This document shows, piece after piece, positions 45,131 through 53,285 of a stretch of 64,000 nucleotides of DNA. The notes beneath the pieces were generated by a model. That model was given only the letters and a program-made list of their open reading frames with translations, ran no database searches and had not been told where the DNA came from. The stretch's first letter is position 1. Every line of letters starts with the position of its first letter. The stretch covers positions 3,038,001 through 3,102,000 of the forward strand of contig NZ_CP012938.1 of assembly GCF_001314995.1 (NCBI RefSeq), given 5' to 3'. This DNA is from Bacteroides ovatus (GTDB lineage Bacteria; Bacteroidota; Bacteroidia; Bacteroidales; Bacteroidaceae). A program made the position numbers and the translations under genes.

Positions 45131-45245
45131 TTATAGATTTTAATAAATTCTTTAATTTTCATGGTTCTATGCTATTTTTATATTCAGCGTGTACAAAAAT
45201 ATGAAATTCCATCATTAGTGTCGTCTTTATTCCGAGAACATCCAT
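45131..45245. repeat. Duplicated promoter/leader block, copy A
   Basis: About 115 bases that reappear at 48020-48134 with the same spacing between landmarks and a modest number of substitutions. On the minus strand it carries a coding tail ending in Phe-Ser-Glu-stop, the segment TGACACTAATG or a near match, a -7 element TATTTTTGT (45193-45201) and an AT-rich leader. In this copy it directly precedes the 42280-45129 gene. The shared block probably holds a regulator site. Confidence 0.75.
45193..45201 (-). promoter_or_regulatory. Promoter -7 element upstream of the divergent GH2 gene
   Basis: Minus strand TATTTTTGT, a TAnnTTTGY match, about 64 bases before the preferred start at 45129. No -33 element; the duplicated flanking sequence is a candidate activator site. 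Confidence 0.5.
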
Positions 45246-45280
45246 TGTCTCTGATAAATAATGTAGAAAACTTTCTAATT

Positions 45281-47284
45281 TTATTCGACAATAATTATAC
45301 CACCCAACGGTTGCAAGGTAACTTTCGCATTGCCACTCTTGTCTATTTTCAGACTTGTCAATTCGGAGGCATAACTGTCAACATTCTCTTTGTCTTCTTG
45401 CTTTATGATACGGCGCGGCTTGTCAACATAATACTTTACTATCTTTCCGGCAAGCATCGGGAGATTTACGGTCAAGGTCATGGGATGGTCTGTGCCATTC
45501 AGTCCCCCTATATACCAATGTCCATCATGCTTGCGGGCTATGATACAATACTTTGTGGGATATCCGTCAATGAATTGCGTCTCCTGCCAAGTGGTAGGGA
45601 TATTGCGCGCAAAATCCAGAACATGCTGTGGCATATCTTCAAGGTTATTTGGCATTATAGCGACACAGTTTACGTTAGTCTGGTTGGTGATTGCTGTAGC
45701 CAATTCAAAGATATCCGACGTGTATCTCGGATGCCGACTCTTATTGTTCTTGCTGAAACGCTTATTCATAAACACTCCTCCCCAGTCGAAGCTGGCAACA
45801 GCATTTCGGCAAAAAGGATGCAGCGTCATATCAAAACCTTCTGAACGTGAAAACCTATTGGTGAAATTCATGTTCTCTGAGGCAAGAGCCGCCTCACTTG
45901 CCACAAAATTGGGATAAAGTCTTTCCCAACCTCTTGGAAGAGTGCAGCCATGGAATATAACCTGCAAGCCGTATTCATTGGCATCGCTCAGTATCTCTTC
46001 ATAAAGCTGCATCGTCTGCTGCTTGTCACCGCCAAAGAAATCAACCTTAATACCTTTCACGCCAATCTTCTGCATCCATTTCATATCACGCTTGCGGGCT
46101 ATGCAGTTATTCATCACACCGTGTGGACCTTGTGGAGCGTCGTTCACCGCTCCATTGCTGTTATACCAAAGCAGTAGCTCCACATTCTTGCCTTTCGCAT
46201 ATTTTGCCAGACGTTCAATGCCCTCATAGCCAATGCGTGAATCCCATAAAGCGTCAACGAGAATATACTCATATCCCATCACTGATGCAAGGTCGACAAA
46301 TTTCACCTGATCGTCCCAGTTCATCGAACTGTCTCCCCAAAGAATCCAGCTCCAAGTATATCGTCCTGGTTTATAATCATACTTTGTTTCATAAAGTGGG
46401 TCAAGGACATCAAATTGAACCGTTGTCTCAACAATCGGCTTCAGAGAATTTCCCACCGTAATGGTACGCCATGGTGTTGCTGACGGAACAGGTACCGCCG
46501 GTGTTACGCTTCCTATTCCATTGTTCTCGCCTTCTTGTGGGAACAGCAGGCTATATCCCGTTTCTTGATTGTAATCACTCAATCGTGAGCCGCAATAATT
46601 GCTTGTCACTCCAGTTTCGCTCACCAACGCCCAATAGTTGATATCTCCATCCGGGATGCGAAACAGGCAAGGGAATGTGAATCCTTGCTTACTGTTTGAT
46701 TTGCGCTGTGCCACAGGAACATCTGCTTCGTAGGTTTCCTCGTAAGATGGTTTTGTTCTAGCAAAACCAACCATTGGTAGGCTCTGCTGGCAGAGGAAAC
46801 TTGTGGCAGCTTCTGCCAGTCGGAAAGACGTCGTTTCTTTAAGAATGACGGCACTCAGCGGAATACCTTTCTCATTGTTGGGCTTTTGAAGCTCGTAGCG
46901 GAAAGCCACGCTATTGTTGGCCACACAGAAAGCGACAGTCATGCAATGTCCATCCTTGTTCTCAAAAATAAGATCCATCTTATTTGATACGTAATGAAAT
47001 TTATTCTGCTTGGTGTTAATCATATAGTAGTCTTTCACTACATTATCCTCACGCTGTACATCTTTCAATTTCAAGTTTTTCGAGAAATCGGCATAATTGG
47101 CAACAAGACCTAAACGGGACTCTGTCAGCACAAACTTTCCGTCGTAACTCACAGAATATACCGGCATACCATTTTTGTTGTTTACACATACGTTCAATCT
47201 GCCGTCGGGTGAAACGACAGTGTCGTCGGCCATAACAGTTACCGCTATCACGAACATAAGAAAAGATAAGTTTATTCGCTTCAT
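45281..47284 (-). CDS. Secreted GH97, retaining alpha-galactosidase type
   Basis: A 667-residue GH97 enzyme with signal peptide (about 1-19), N-terminal beta-sandwich (about 20-280), barrel (about 285-570) and C-terminal beta domain. The retaining-type nucleophile is Asp415 in KGIKVDFFGGD and the probable acid/base is Glu470 in LASENM. As I recall, these numbers coincide with the characterised retaining Bacteroides GH97 alpha-galactosidase. This predicts release of alpha-galactose rather than SusB-like alpha-glucosidase action. Its own upstream region is occupied by an IS630 remnant, which separates it from promoter copy B. Confidence 0.9.
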   Translation of the reverse strand: MKRINLSFLMFVIAVTVMADDTVVSPDGRLNVCVNNKNGMPVYSVSYDGKFVLTESRLGLVANYADFSKNLKLKDVQREDNVVKDYYMINTKQNKFHYVSNKMDLIFENKDGHCMTVAFCVANNSVAFRYELQKPNNEKGIPLSAVILKETTSFRLAEAATSFLCQQSLPMVGFARTKPSYEETYEADVPVAQRKSNSKQGFTFPCLFRIPDGDINYWALVSETGVTSNYCGSRLSDYNQETGYSLLFPQEGENNGIGSVTPAVPVPSATPWRTITVGNSLKPIVETTVQFDVLDPLYETKYDYKPGRYTWSWILWGDSSMNWDDQVKFVDLASVMGYEYILVDALWDSRIGYEGIERLAKYAKGKNVELLLWYNSNGAVNDAPQGPHGVMNNCIARKRDMKWMQKIGVKGIKVDFFGGDKQQTMQLYEEILSDANEYGLQVIFHGCTLPRGWERLYPNFVASEAALASENMNFTNRFSRSEGFDMTLHPFCRNAVASFDWGGVFMNKRFSKNNKSRHPRYTSDIFELATAITNQTNVNCVAIMPNNLEDMPQHVLDFARNIPTTWQETQFIDGYPTKYCIIARKHDGHWYIGGLNGTDHPMTLTVNLPMLAGKIVKYYVDKPRRIIKQEDKENVDSYASELTSLKIDKSGNAKVTLQPLGGIIIVE

Positions 47285-47322
47285 ATCAAGAATAATAAGT
47301 AAGTTGTAAAAATTAAATTATA

Positions 47323-47945
47323 CTAAGCCGCATGGGTAAAATTGATAATGAGTTCATCCCCGACTGCCGCCAATGCTCTGTTTGTAGCATAGAACAGGGA
47401 GTCCGTGGATACATAGTCCGCCTGTCTGAGCCATTTACCTTTGAGTATGCGCCACAGCGTCTCGACTATGTTGAGATGTGCGATCTTGTACGCATAGAGC
47501 TGCGGCGAGGGCTTTCCCTTGGAACGTTTTCTTATACGTCTATATCTCGTGCCAATGCGGATAAAAAAGCTCGGAACGTACTCTCGCTCGCTTCCTTTCC
47601 GGAGGCCTGCTGCCAGGATTCCTTGGCTTTCTTCACGCTCTGCCTGCTCTGCTCGATGGCTTTGCGAACCGCTTCTTTGTCCAAGCAGTCCATTATTGGC
47701 TTTCGCCCACGTCCTGGACGTGTTTCCAAACCTGCAATTCCTTCTGACTCGAAGCGTTTCACCCAAGCATTTACAGATACAAGTGTCATTTCCGTTTGCG
47801 AGCCGACATCCTCTGATTTCAGATCCTGTGATTTCAAAAGAATTGCGCGGCAAGGCATACGGTATGTATGGCTCTTGCCAGCACGGAAACCTTTTTCCAA
47901 TTCCAGACGTTGCGCCTCTGTCAATTGGAAAACTTTGATCTTTGC
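47323..47945 (-). pseudogene. Decayed IS630-type transposase
   Basis: The minus strand first encodes an IS630-like N-terminal part (from about 47940 to 47532): helix-turn-helix MTLVSVNAWVKRFESEGIAGL and a KPI linker region. It then shifts frame into RYRRIRKRSKGKPSPQLYAYK, which jumps directly to the C-terminal HLNIVETLWRILKGKWLRQ...NFTHAA. The central catalytic segment with the first two DDE acids is missing and a frameshift lies near 47540, so it is inactive. Full-length relatives are roughly twice as long. It sits between promoter copy B and the GH97 gene. No intact terminal inverted repeats were recognised. Confidence 0.85.
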
Positions 47946-48019
47946 GATAGCTATATGTATTTATGAGGTTACGCAAAGCCATGAAAAATATTCGATTTAA
48001 ACTAATTTTCAACATCTAC

Positions 48020-48134
48020 TTATAGATTTTAATAAATACTTTAATTCATAGGTTCTATACTTATATTTATATTCAGTGTGTGCAAAAATATGAAATCCTA
48101 TCATTAGTGTCATCTTTATTCCGAGAATGTCCAA
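48020..48134. repeat. Duplicated promoter/leader block, copy B
   Basis: Partner of the block at 45131-45245. On the minus strand it contains a -7 element TATTTTTGC (48082-48090, exact TAnnTTTGY) and the same leader, which breaks off at about 48018 where the IS630 remnant begins. It is the likely original promoter for the GH97 gene now displaced about 730 bases downstream. The two copies bracket the GH97-IS segment as imperfect direct repeats. Confidence 0.75.
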
Positions 48135-48226
48135 TAGTCAAAAAACATGATGTCTTTCAGAGCTTTGCCGCGACATACAAAATAGATGTCTTTCACACCG
48201 TTTACTGGCGCTATCTCTGTATCTAA
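48116..48226 (-). pseudogene. C-terminal remnant of a CBM6-containing protein
   Basis: Minus-strand frame of about 36 codons reading KVLDTEIAPVNGVKDIYFV... and ending FFDYWTFSE-stop at 48116. This is the characteristic end of a CBM6 module (compare VHDLYFVFNN...IDYWEF at the end of the GH43-CBM6 protein at 38484). It has no start and its upstream end runs into the 3' end of the GH146-type gene, so the rest of the gene has been lost. Copy A of the repeat retains only the last few codons (WMFSE-stop). Confidence 0.6.
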
Positions 48227-48230
48227 TACT

Positions 48231-50636
48231 TTATTCCCATTGTTGGTTTAGCAGGCGCAGGCTGTAAATAGGTCCGGCAGTAGTACCCTTCTGCGACTTG
48301 AATGTGACACTCACTTGCTGTTTGCCTTTGAGCATCTGAGTAGGTATGGGGTACTCTACAGTCATAAACTTGTCAGAGTTCCATTTGTTTTGCAGATTTT
48401 CGTTGGTGAGGAGCTGATCGTTAATAAGGATGGAGAACCGACAGTTACCGTTTTCATTTCCCCAGTAAGTGACACAGAGCGAAAGGGTGGCCTTGCCGTT
48501 GGTAGATAACTCATAGGTAAAATATCCATCGTTATTGGCTTTGCGCCATGCGGCTCCATGAGTATTGCCTGTACCAGATCGGTTGCTCTTCACATTGTGG
48601 TCAATCTCCGGCTGTTGCTCACCACAGGTCACCATATCCACCGTTCTTGCGTCTAGTTGCAATCGCTTCTTTTCTGCATCCTTCTTCTCCGCTTGATAGC
48701 TGCGGTATTGGCTGTCGGACATTGATAACCAATATATCATATATCGGCAGTCGTGGAGAGAGGCGAAAGGCTGAAGCTCAAGCTCGGCATACTTATCCTC
48801 AAAAAGACCCGGCACAGTGAATGTACATGGCTTGCCTGCCACGGGTTTCATCTGACTTAGTTTCTGAAGAATTTTCTCTCTGTCACCGATAATCATCGGT
48901 GTGTCGAACAGAGATACTAACGGACCGTGAGCTATGTGCCCCCAACGGTGGTCGCTGGCAACAAGACCGTTGAGGTTTTCTTTCCCAACGTTAGCTCCCA
49001 GGAGTATTGGTCCACGCATAATGGCTATGTATTCGGGATGATGCTTCAATTCTTCAATACGTATATTCATCGGCATCTGCACCTCCACAACATCGCCGTT
49101 CTTCCACTTTCTGTTAATCGTATAATAGCTGTTGGCAGCGGTTGTTGTCTCAATACTTTTCCCGTTGACGGTGATAATTACCTTACCATCGCCCACCCAG
49201 CCCGGCTTACGTACGAACAATGGAAATTTCGTGCTTTTCTTCGCTGTGATGGTGAGACACGTTTTGCCTTCATTAGGAAACGAAGTAGTCTGTGTTAGAC
49301 TGATCCTCCGCTTCTTCCATTCGAGTCGCGAGGAGATGAAGAGGTTGACATAGAGCGAATCTCCAGTGTGGGCGTAAATAAACTCGCCATACTTACCATG
49401 GTTTTCCATACCGGTACCCACGCAACACCACATCGCCTCGTTAGGAGCGGAGTAAACACGGTAGTGGGCGGGACGAGCGGGAGTGAAATAGACATATCCG
49501 CCGTGAACAGGATGCTGGGTGGAAAGAATGTGGTTGAACAAGGCGCGTTCATAAAAATCGGCATAAGCTGCTTTAGGATCCTTTCTGAATAATCCTTCAG
49601 TGAGCCGAAGCATATTGTAGGTGTTGCATGACTCCGGTCCCTCGCGGTCATCTACATAACTCAGATAATCAGCATCGTCAGGGAAATGTTCGCGACGGCT
49701 GTTGCCGCCGAAAGCGAGTGATCGGTTGGCTGTGACCGTCTGCCAAAAGAAATAGGCCGCACGAGTGTAGTCTACCGCATCGCCGCTGCGCTTCGCTTGG
49801 ACACTCAGTTCTGCTACACGCTGATAGCCGACAGCTTTCGGCACCTGGGTGTTGGCGTGCTTATTGTCGAGATTATCTTTTCCGTCACGCATGCTCTCAA
49901 ACAGCCATTTATGAGAAAATCGCTTCGCCGCATCGAGATATTTCGTGTCGCCCGAGATTTGATATGCATCGGCAAACACTTCGTTCATACCGCCAAACTC
50001 ATTGTTAAGCATCTGCTCCATCTGTTCATCGTTGAGACCGCTAATTACACCGATTCCCCAGTCACAGTAATCCAAGAACATCTTCTTTGCCAATTCACTA
50101 TCGGCATAGAGCCATGCATCGCGTAGTCCGGCATAGAGTTTGTGGAGATTGTACCAAGGAGCCCAATATTTCCATATTATGCCAACATTTCCTTTCTTTA
50201 TCTCCTTCCATCCCGCCTTACCATTGGGAATACCGCCAATGTATCCGTCACCATTGGCTTGCTGGCATTTGTACAGTTCGCTGAGCATATATTCCATCCT
50301 CCGCTTGAACTCCTCGCCATCTCCGGCTCTGTAGTTCATCGCCATGGCGGAGAGATAGTGACCAGCCACATGGCCATCCAGCCCCGGCCAGTTGGGGAAT
50401 TTTTCAGCTTTAGGTTTCAATCCGGCCTCGATGAGGAACGGAGCCAATAGTCTGTCAACGTCATATTCCAGTAGTACGCTGCGGTTGAGATCTTGGGCAT
50501 GTTTAAATGGTCCGTCAAGCAGTTGCACATCACTCAGCGGAAAGAGTTCGGGATAGAGTTTGTCCTGAGCATGGGTCATGCTGACGAAAGCCGGACAAAG
50601 GCAGAGAACGGTTGTTATCAGTTTCTTGTTAATCAT
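48231..50636 (-). CDS. GH127/GH146-type beta-L-arabinofuranosidase (DUF1680)
   Basis: An 801-residue secreted protein (signal peptide 1-23) with an (alpha/alpha)6-barrel and C-terminal beta domains. The zinc-thiolate catalytic set of this clan is visible: Glu335 and Cys337 in GPESCNTYN, and Cys404-Cys405 in MWCCVGTGMENHGKY. This matches the Glu-x-Cys plus Cys-Cys pattern of characterised beta-L-arabinofuranosidases. The C-terminal extension (about 650-801) fits GH146 better than GH127; this subfamily choice is inference. It overlaps the upstream GH31 stop by 4 bases. Substrate would be terminal beta-L-arabinofuranose on arabinan or arabinoxylan side chains. Confidence 0.9.
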   Translation of the reverse strand: MINKKLITTVLCLCPAFVSMTHAQDKLYPELFPLSDVQLLDGPFKHAQDLNRSVLLEYDVDRLLAPFLIEAGLKPKAEKFPNWPGLDGHVAGHYLSAMAMNYRAGDGEEFKRRMEYMLSELYKCQQANGDGYIGGIPNGKAGWKEIKKGNVGIIWKYWAPWYNLHKLYAGLRDAWLYADSELAKKMFLDYCDWGIGVISGLNDEQMEQMLNNEFGGMNEVFADAYQISGDTKYLDAAKRFSHKWLFESMRDGKDNLDNKHANTQVPKAVGYQRVAELSVQAKRSGDAVDYTRAAYFFWQTVTANRSLAFGGNSRREHFPDDADYLSYVDDREGPESCNTYNMLRLTEGLFRKDPKAAYADFYERALFNHILSTQHPVHGGYVYFTPARPAHYRVYSAPNEAMWCCVGTGMENHGKYGEFIYAHTGDSLYVNLFISSRLEWKKRRISLTQTTSFPNEGKTCLTITAKKSTKFPLFVRKPGWVGDGKVIITVNGKSIETTTAANSYYTINRKWKNGDVVEVQMPMNIRIEELKHHPEYIAIMRGPILLGANVGKENLNGLVASDHRWGHIAHGPLVSLFDTPMIIGDREKILQKLSQMKPVAGKPCTFTVPGLFEDKYAELELQPFASLHDCRYMIYWLSMSDSQYRSYQAEKKDAEKKRLQLDARTVDMVTCGEQQPEIDHNVKSNRSGTGNTHGAAWRKANNDGYFTYELSTNGKATLSLCVTYWGNENGNCRFSILINDQLLTNENLQNKWNSDKFMTVEYPIPTQMLKGKQQVSVTFKSQKGTTAGPIYSLRLLNQQWE

Positions 50637-53218
50637 ATTATTATAATGTTATTGTTTTTTCTCATTATTGTTTTTTTCCCAAAATACTTCACTGCCTTCT
50701 GCTGTCCGTCGGGGAACATCACTATGAACGTCCGGTTTTCGGGCATTCCCTTATACTGTCCTTCACGCTTGGCGATGGTGAGCTGCTGCTTGGACTCACT
50801 CCACGTGAACTGGATGAGGGAGCGTTCGCCGCGCTCGCAGTTGTAGGTTTCTCCATCATCTTCGTAGAATGAGAAGGTGCAGTCTCTGCCAGGATAGATG
50901 CGAATGGTAAGCGGAGCGGCTGACTTGTCGGCGGCATAACGCTTGCCTTGAGCCATAAGGATAATGGAGCCGGATCGGACGAAGACGGGCATCGTCTCAA
51001 TGCTCTCAGTGGTTGTCACAGATGTGCCGCCGGAGTAACGCTTGCCGGTGCGGAAGTCATACCAGTCGGAGGACTTAGGGAGATAAGTCGTCCAGCTATT
51101 GACGTTTGGCTCAACTATTGGAGAAACAAGCAACGACGAGCCAAACATATATTCGTACTTCTGTTGCAGCGCATGCTCATCATCGGGGAAGTCCATCACC
51201 AACGGTCGCATAATGGTGTAACCTTCGTTGGTGACGCGAGCGGCATTGCTATAAATGTAAGGCATGAGCGAATAACGAAGGGTGATGTATTTTCGAGCTA
51301 CCCTCTCCACCAGCTCGCCGTAACGCCATGGCTCGGTGTCGCTCATATATCCGTGCACTCGCATCAGCGGCAGAAATGCTCCCACCTGAAGCCAGCGCAG
51401 AAACATCTCGTGATACTCCGGGCTTTCGTATTGGTTCCACGGACGGAAAAATCCTCCCGCATCAAAAGTCCACCAAGGCAGTCCGGCTGCCATCTGTCCT
51501 AGTCCGCCCGCTATTTGTCGGCGCAGAGTCTCCCAATCGTGACCAACGTCGCCCGACCATGTAGCAGCGGCATAACGCTGTAGTCCGGGAAATCCGCTAC
51601 GAGTGAGTATCATCACTCGCTTCTCGGGAGCATCCTTTCTCAGTCCGGTGAACACAGTGCGGTTGACAAACATCGGGAACGCATTACGGTACACCTCACC
51701 CGGCCACTGCTGGTTGTTTATCCGCCGTCCCTGCAGGTCATCGTTCTCTGGTTCAGTGGCGTCCTGCCACCATGCATCGATACCGTATGGTTTGAGCAGT
51801 CCGTTACTGAAATTCGCCCAGTAGTAGTCGGCAGCCTTGGAATTGAAGAAGTCCACCCAGTCTATTCCTGGCAACAGATATCCCAGCTCTTTTGCTTTCG
51901 CTCCGACAGCCGATTCCTCGTCCACTTTCGCCCAAACGGAAATCATCAATCGGATATTCTCATTGTGCAACTCCCTCACCATTTGTGCCGGATCGGGATA
52001 ATTCTCTTCATCAAATCGCATGGCGTTCCAACCGTATTTTCCCCAGTATTGCCAGTCCTGTACAATCATGTCGATAGGGATGTCGCGCTTACGAAATTCC
52101 TTGGCATTCTCCAGCAACTCCTGCTGCGTCTTGTATCGCTCGCGGCAGTGGATGTAGCCCATCGCCCATAACGGCATCATCGGAGCATTGCCCGAGAGCT
52201 GTCGGTAACTGGCTATCACCTCATCGGGACTGCCTGCGAACACCGTGTAGTCGATGCCGGTGGATACTGGCGATCGCAATTCCGTTTCATTGATGTTCTT
52301 TCTCCAGTATACAGTAGGCTTGTCGCGCTTCTCACCCTCGACCACCACCTTGTGACGACCCTTCGTGAGTCGGGTCATGAAAGATGTTGTGGGCGGCAGC
52401 CACAGATTGTTGATATCCACCATAGTCTTGCCGTCTATAATTACCTTATGTTTGCGTGCCATCCTCTGGCCAACATCCATCAGTATGGAATATTCTCCTG
52501 TTTCCGCCACCTCTATCTCCGCCTCAAAAGCGTTGATGTTGCGCGTCTCTTTCTTGTTGCCTTTGGTGGAGGTGACATCGACGGTGATTGTCTTGCCCAT
52601 GCATTCCACAGGATTCAGAACCTTAGACTGAGAGGCGGGATTGAACTCCGTGAGACCGTAGTTGTTCCACAGCAGAGCGTAGCCTTTGTTCGACAAAACG
52701 AACGGGATGGAAATCTGGGTATTCACCTGAGTGAGCCGACGAGAAAGACCGCGCACATTGACATATCCATCCTGAAACTGTCCCGTACCGAAAAGATATT
52801 CGTCTGCAGGCGAGAAGAATCGCTGAGCGACAGCGGTGGTTGCTTCTCCTTGCACCTCCGATTCTCTCATTGTTCGTCCGTGGGAGATTTCTTTGAGCAA
52901 CACCTTCCCCTTCGCATCGGTGAATGCAATGGCATCGGTGGCAGCGTCATATACGGCCGTCATATTCTTAACTTTCAACGTAGTCGTGCCACCACGTTCA
53001 CAGACAGAATATTTCACGTTTTCCACTTTGTTCACATATATCAGTTCATCGGGCTGCACACCAACCGAGCCGGCCACTTGTATTCTGATTGCGTTGTCGT
53101 TCATCGGAAGCATTACGATATTTCCGCCCTCACGTTTTATCTCCACCTTATTGGCGGCAGCATCAACCGGCATTGCCGAGCCGAGAAGACATAGCAGAAA
53201 TATATTCTTTATTTTCAT
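50633..53218 (-). CDS. GH31 alpha-xylosidase-type enzyme with PA14 insert
   Basis: An 861-residue secreted GH31 enzyme (signal peptide about 1-21). An inserted PA14-like module sits at about 225-305, the arrangement of Bacteroides/Cellvibrio alpha-xylosidases. The barrel has nucleophile Asp486 (WWQDATEPEND) and acid/base Asp557 (WSGDVGHDWE). It should release non-reducing terminal alpha-xylose, as in xyloglucan oligosaccharides or alpha-xylosylated arabinoxylan side chains. Its end overlaps the GH146-type gene by 4 bases and it follows GH2 after 67 bases, so the three are probably one transcript. Alpha-glucosidase activity is not excluded. Confidence 0.9.
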   Translation of the reverse strand: MKIKNIFLLCLLGSAMPVDAAANKVEIKREGGNIVMLPMNDNAIRIQVAGSVGVQPDELIYVNKVENVKYSVCERGGTTTLKVKNMTAVYDAATDAIAFTDAKGKVLLKEISHGRTMRESEVQGEATTAVAQRFFSPADEYLFGTGQFQDGYVNVRGLSRRLTQVNTQISIPFVLSNKGYALLWNNYGLTEFNPASQSKVLNPVECMGKTITVDVTSTKGNKKETRNINAFEAEIEVAETGEYSILMDVGQRMARKHKVIIDGKTMVDINNLWLPPTTSFMTRLTKGRHKVVVEGEKRDKPTVYWRKNINETELRSPVSTGIDYTVFAGSPDEVIASYRQLSGNAPMMPLWAMGYIHCRERYKTQQELLENAKEFRKRDIPIDMIVQDWQYWGKYGWNAMRFDEENYPDPAQMVRELHNENIRLMISVWAKVDEESAVGAKAKELGYLLPGIDWVDFFNSKAADYYWANFSNGLLKPYGIDAWWQDATEPENDDLQGRRINNQQWPGEVYRNAFPMFVNRTVFTGLRKDAPEKRVMILTRSGFPGLQRYAAATWSGDVGHDWETLRRQIAGGLGQMAAGLPWWTFDAGGFFRPWNQYESPEYHEMFLRWLQVGAFLPLMRVHGYMSDTEPWRYGELVERVARKYITLRYSLMPYIYSNAARVTNEGYTIMRPLVMDFPDDEHALQQKYEYMFGSSLLVSPIVEPNVNSWTTYLPKSSDWYDFRTGKRYSGGTSVTTTESIETMPVFVRSGSIILMAQGKRYAADKSAAPLTIRIYPGRDCTFSFYEDDGETYNCERGERSLIQFTWSESKQQLTIAKREGQYKGMPENRTFIVMFPDGQQKAVKYFGKKTIMRKNNNIIII

Positions 53219-53285
53219 AGTGCTTAATAATAAACTGTTATTTCGTATTCTTTTTGATTGCGGAATATCGTCTTTATGCCCCCGC

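Noticed and set aside
47323..48015. 230-codon minus-strand frame as an intact protein
   Set aside because: Only its C-terminal third is in the true transposase frame; the N-terminal part is out of frame with the helix-turn-helix segment encoded in another frame, so this is a decayed gene.
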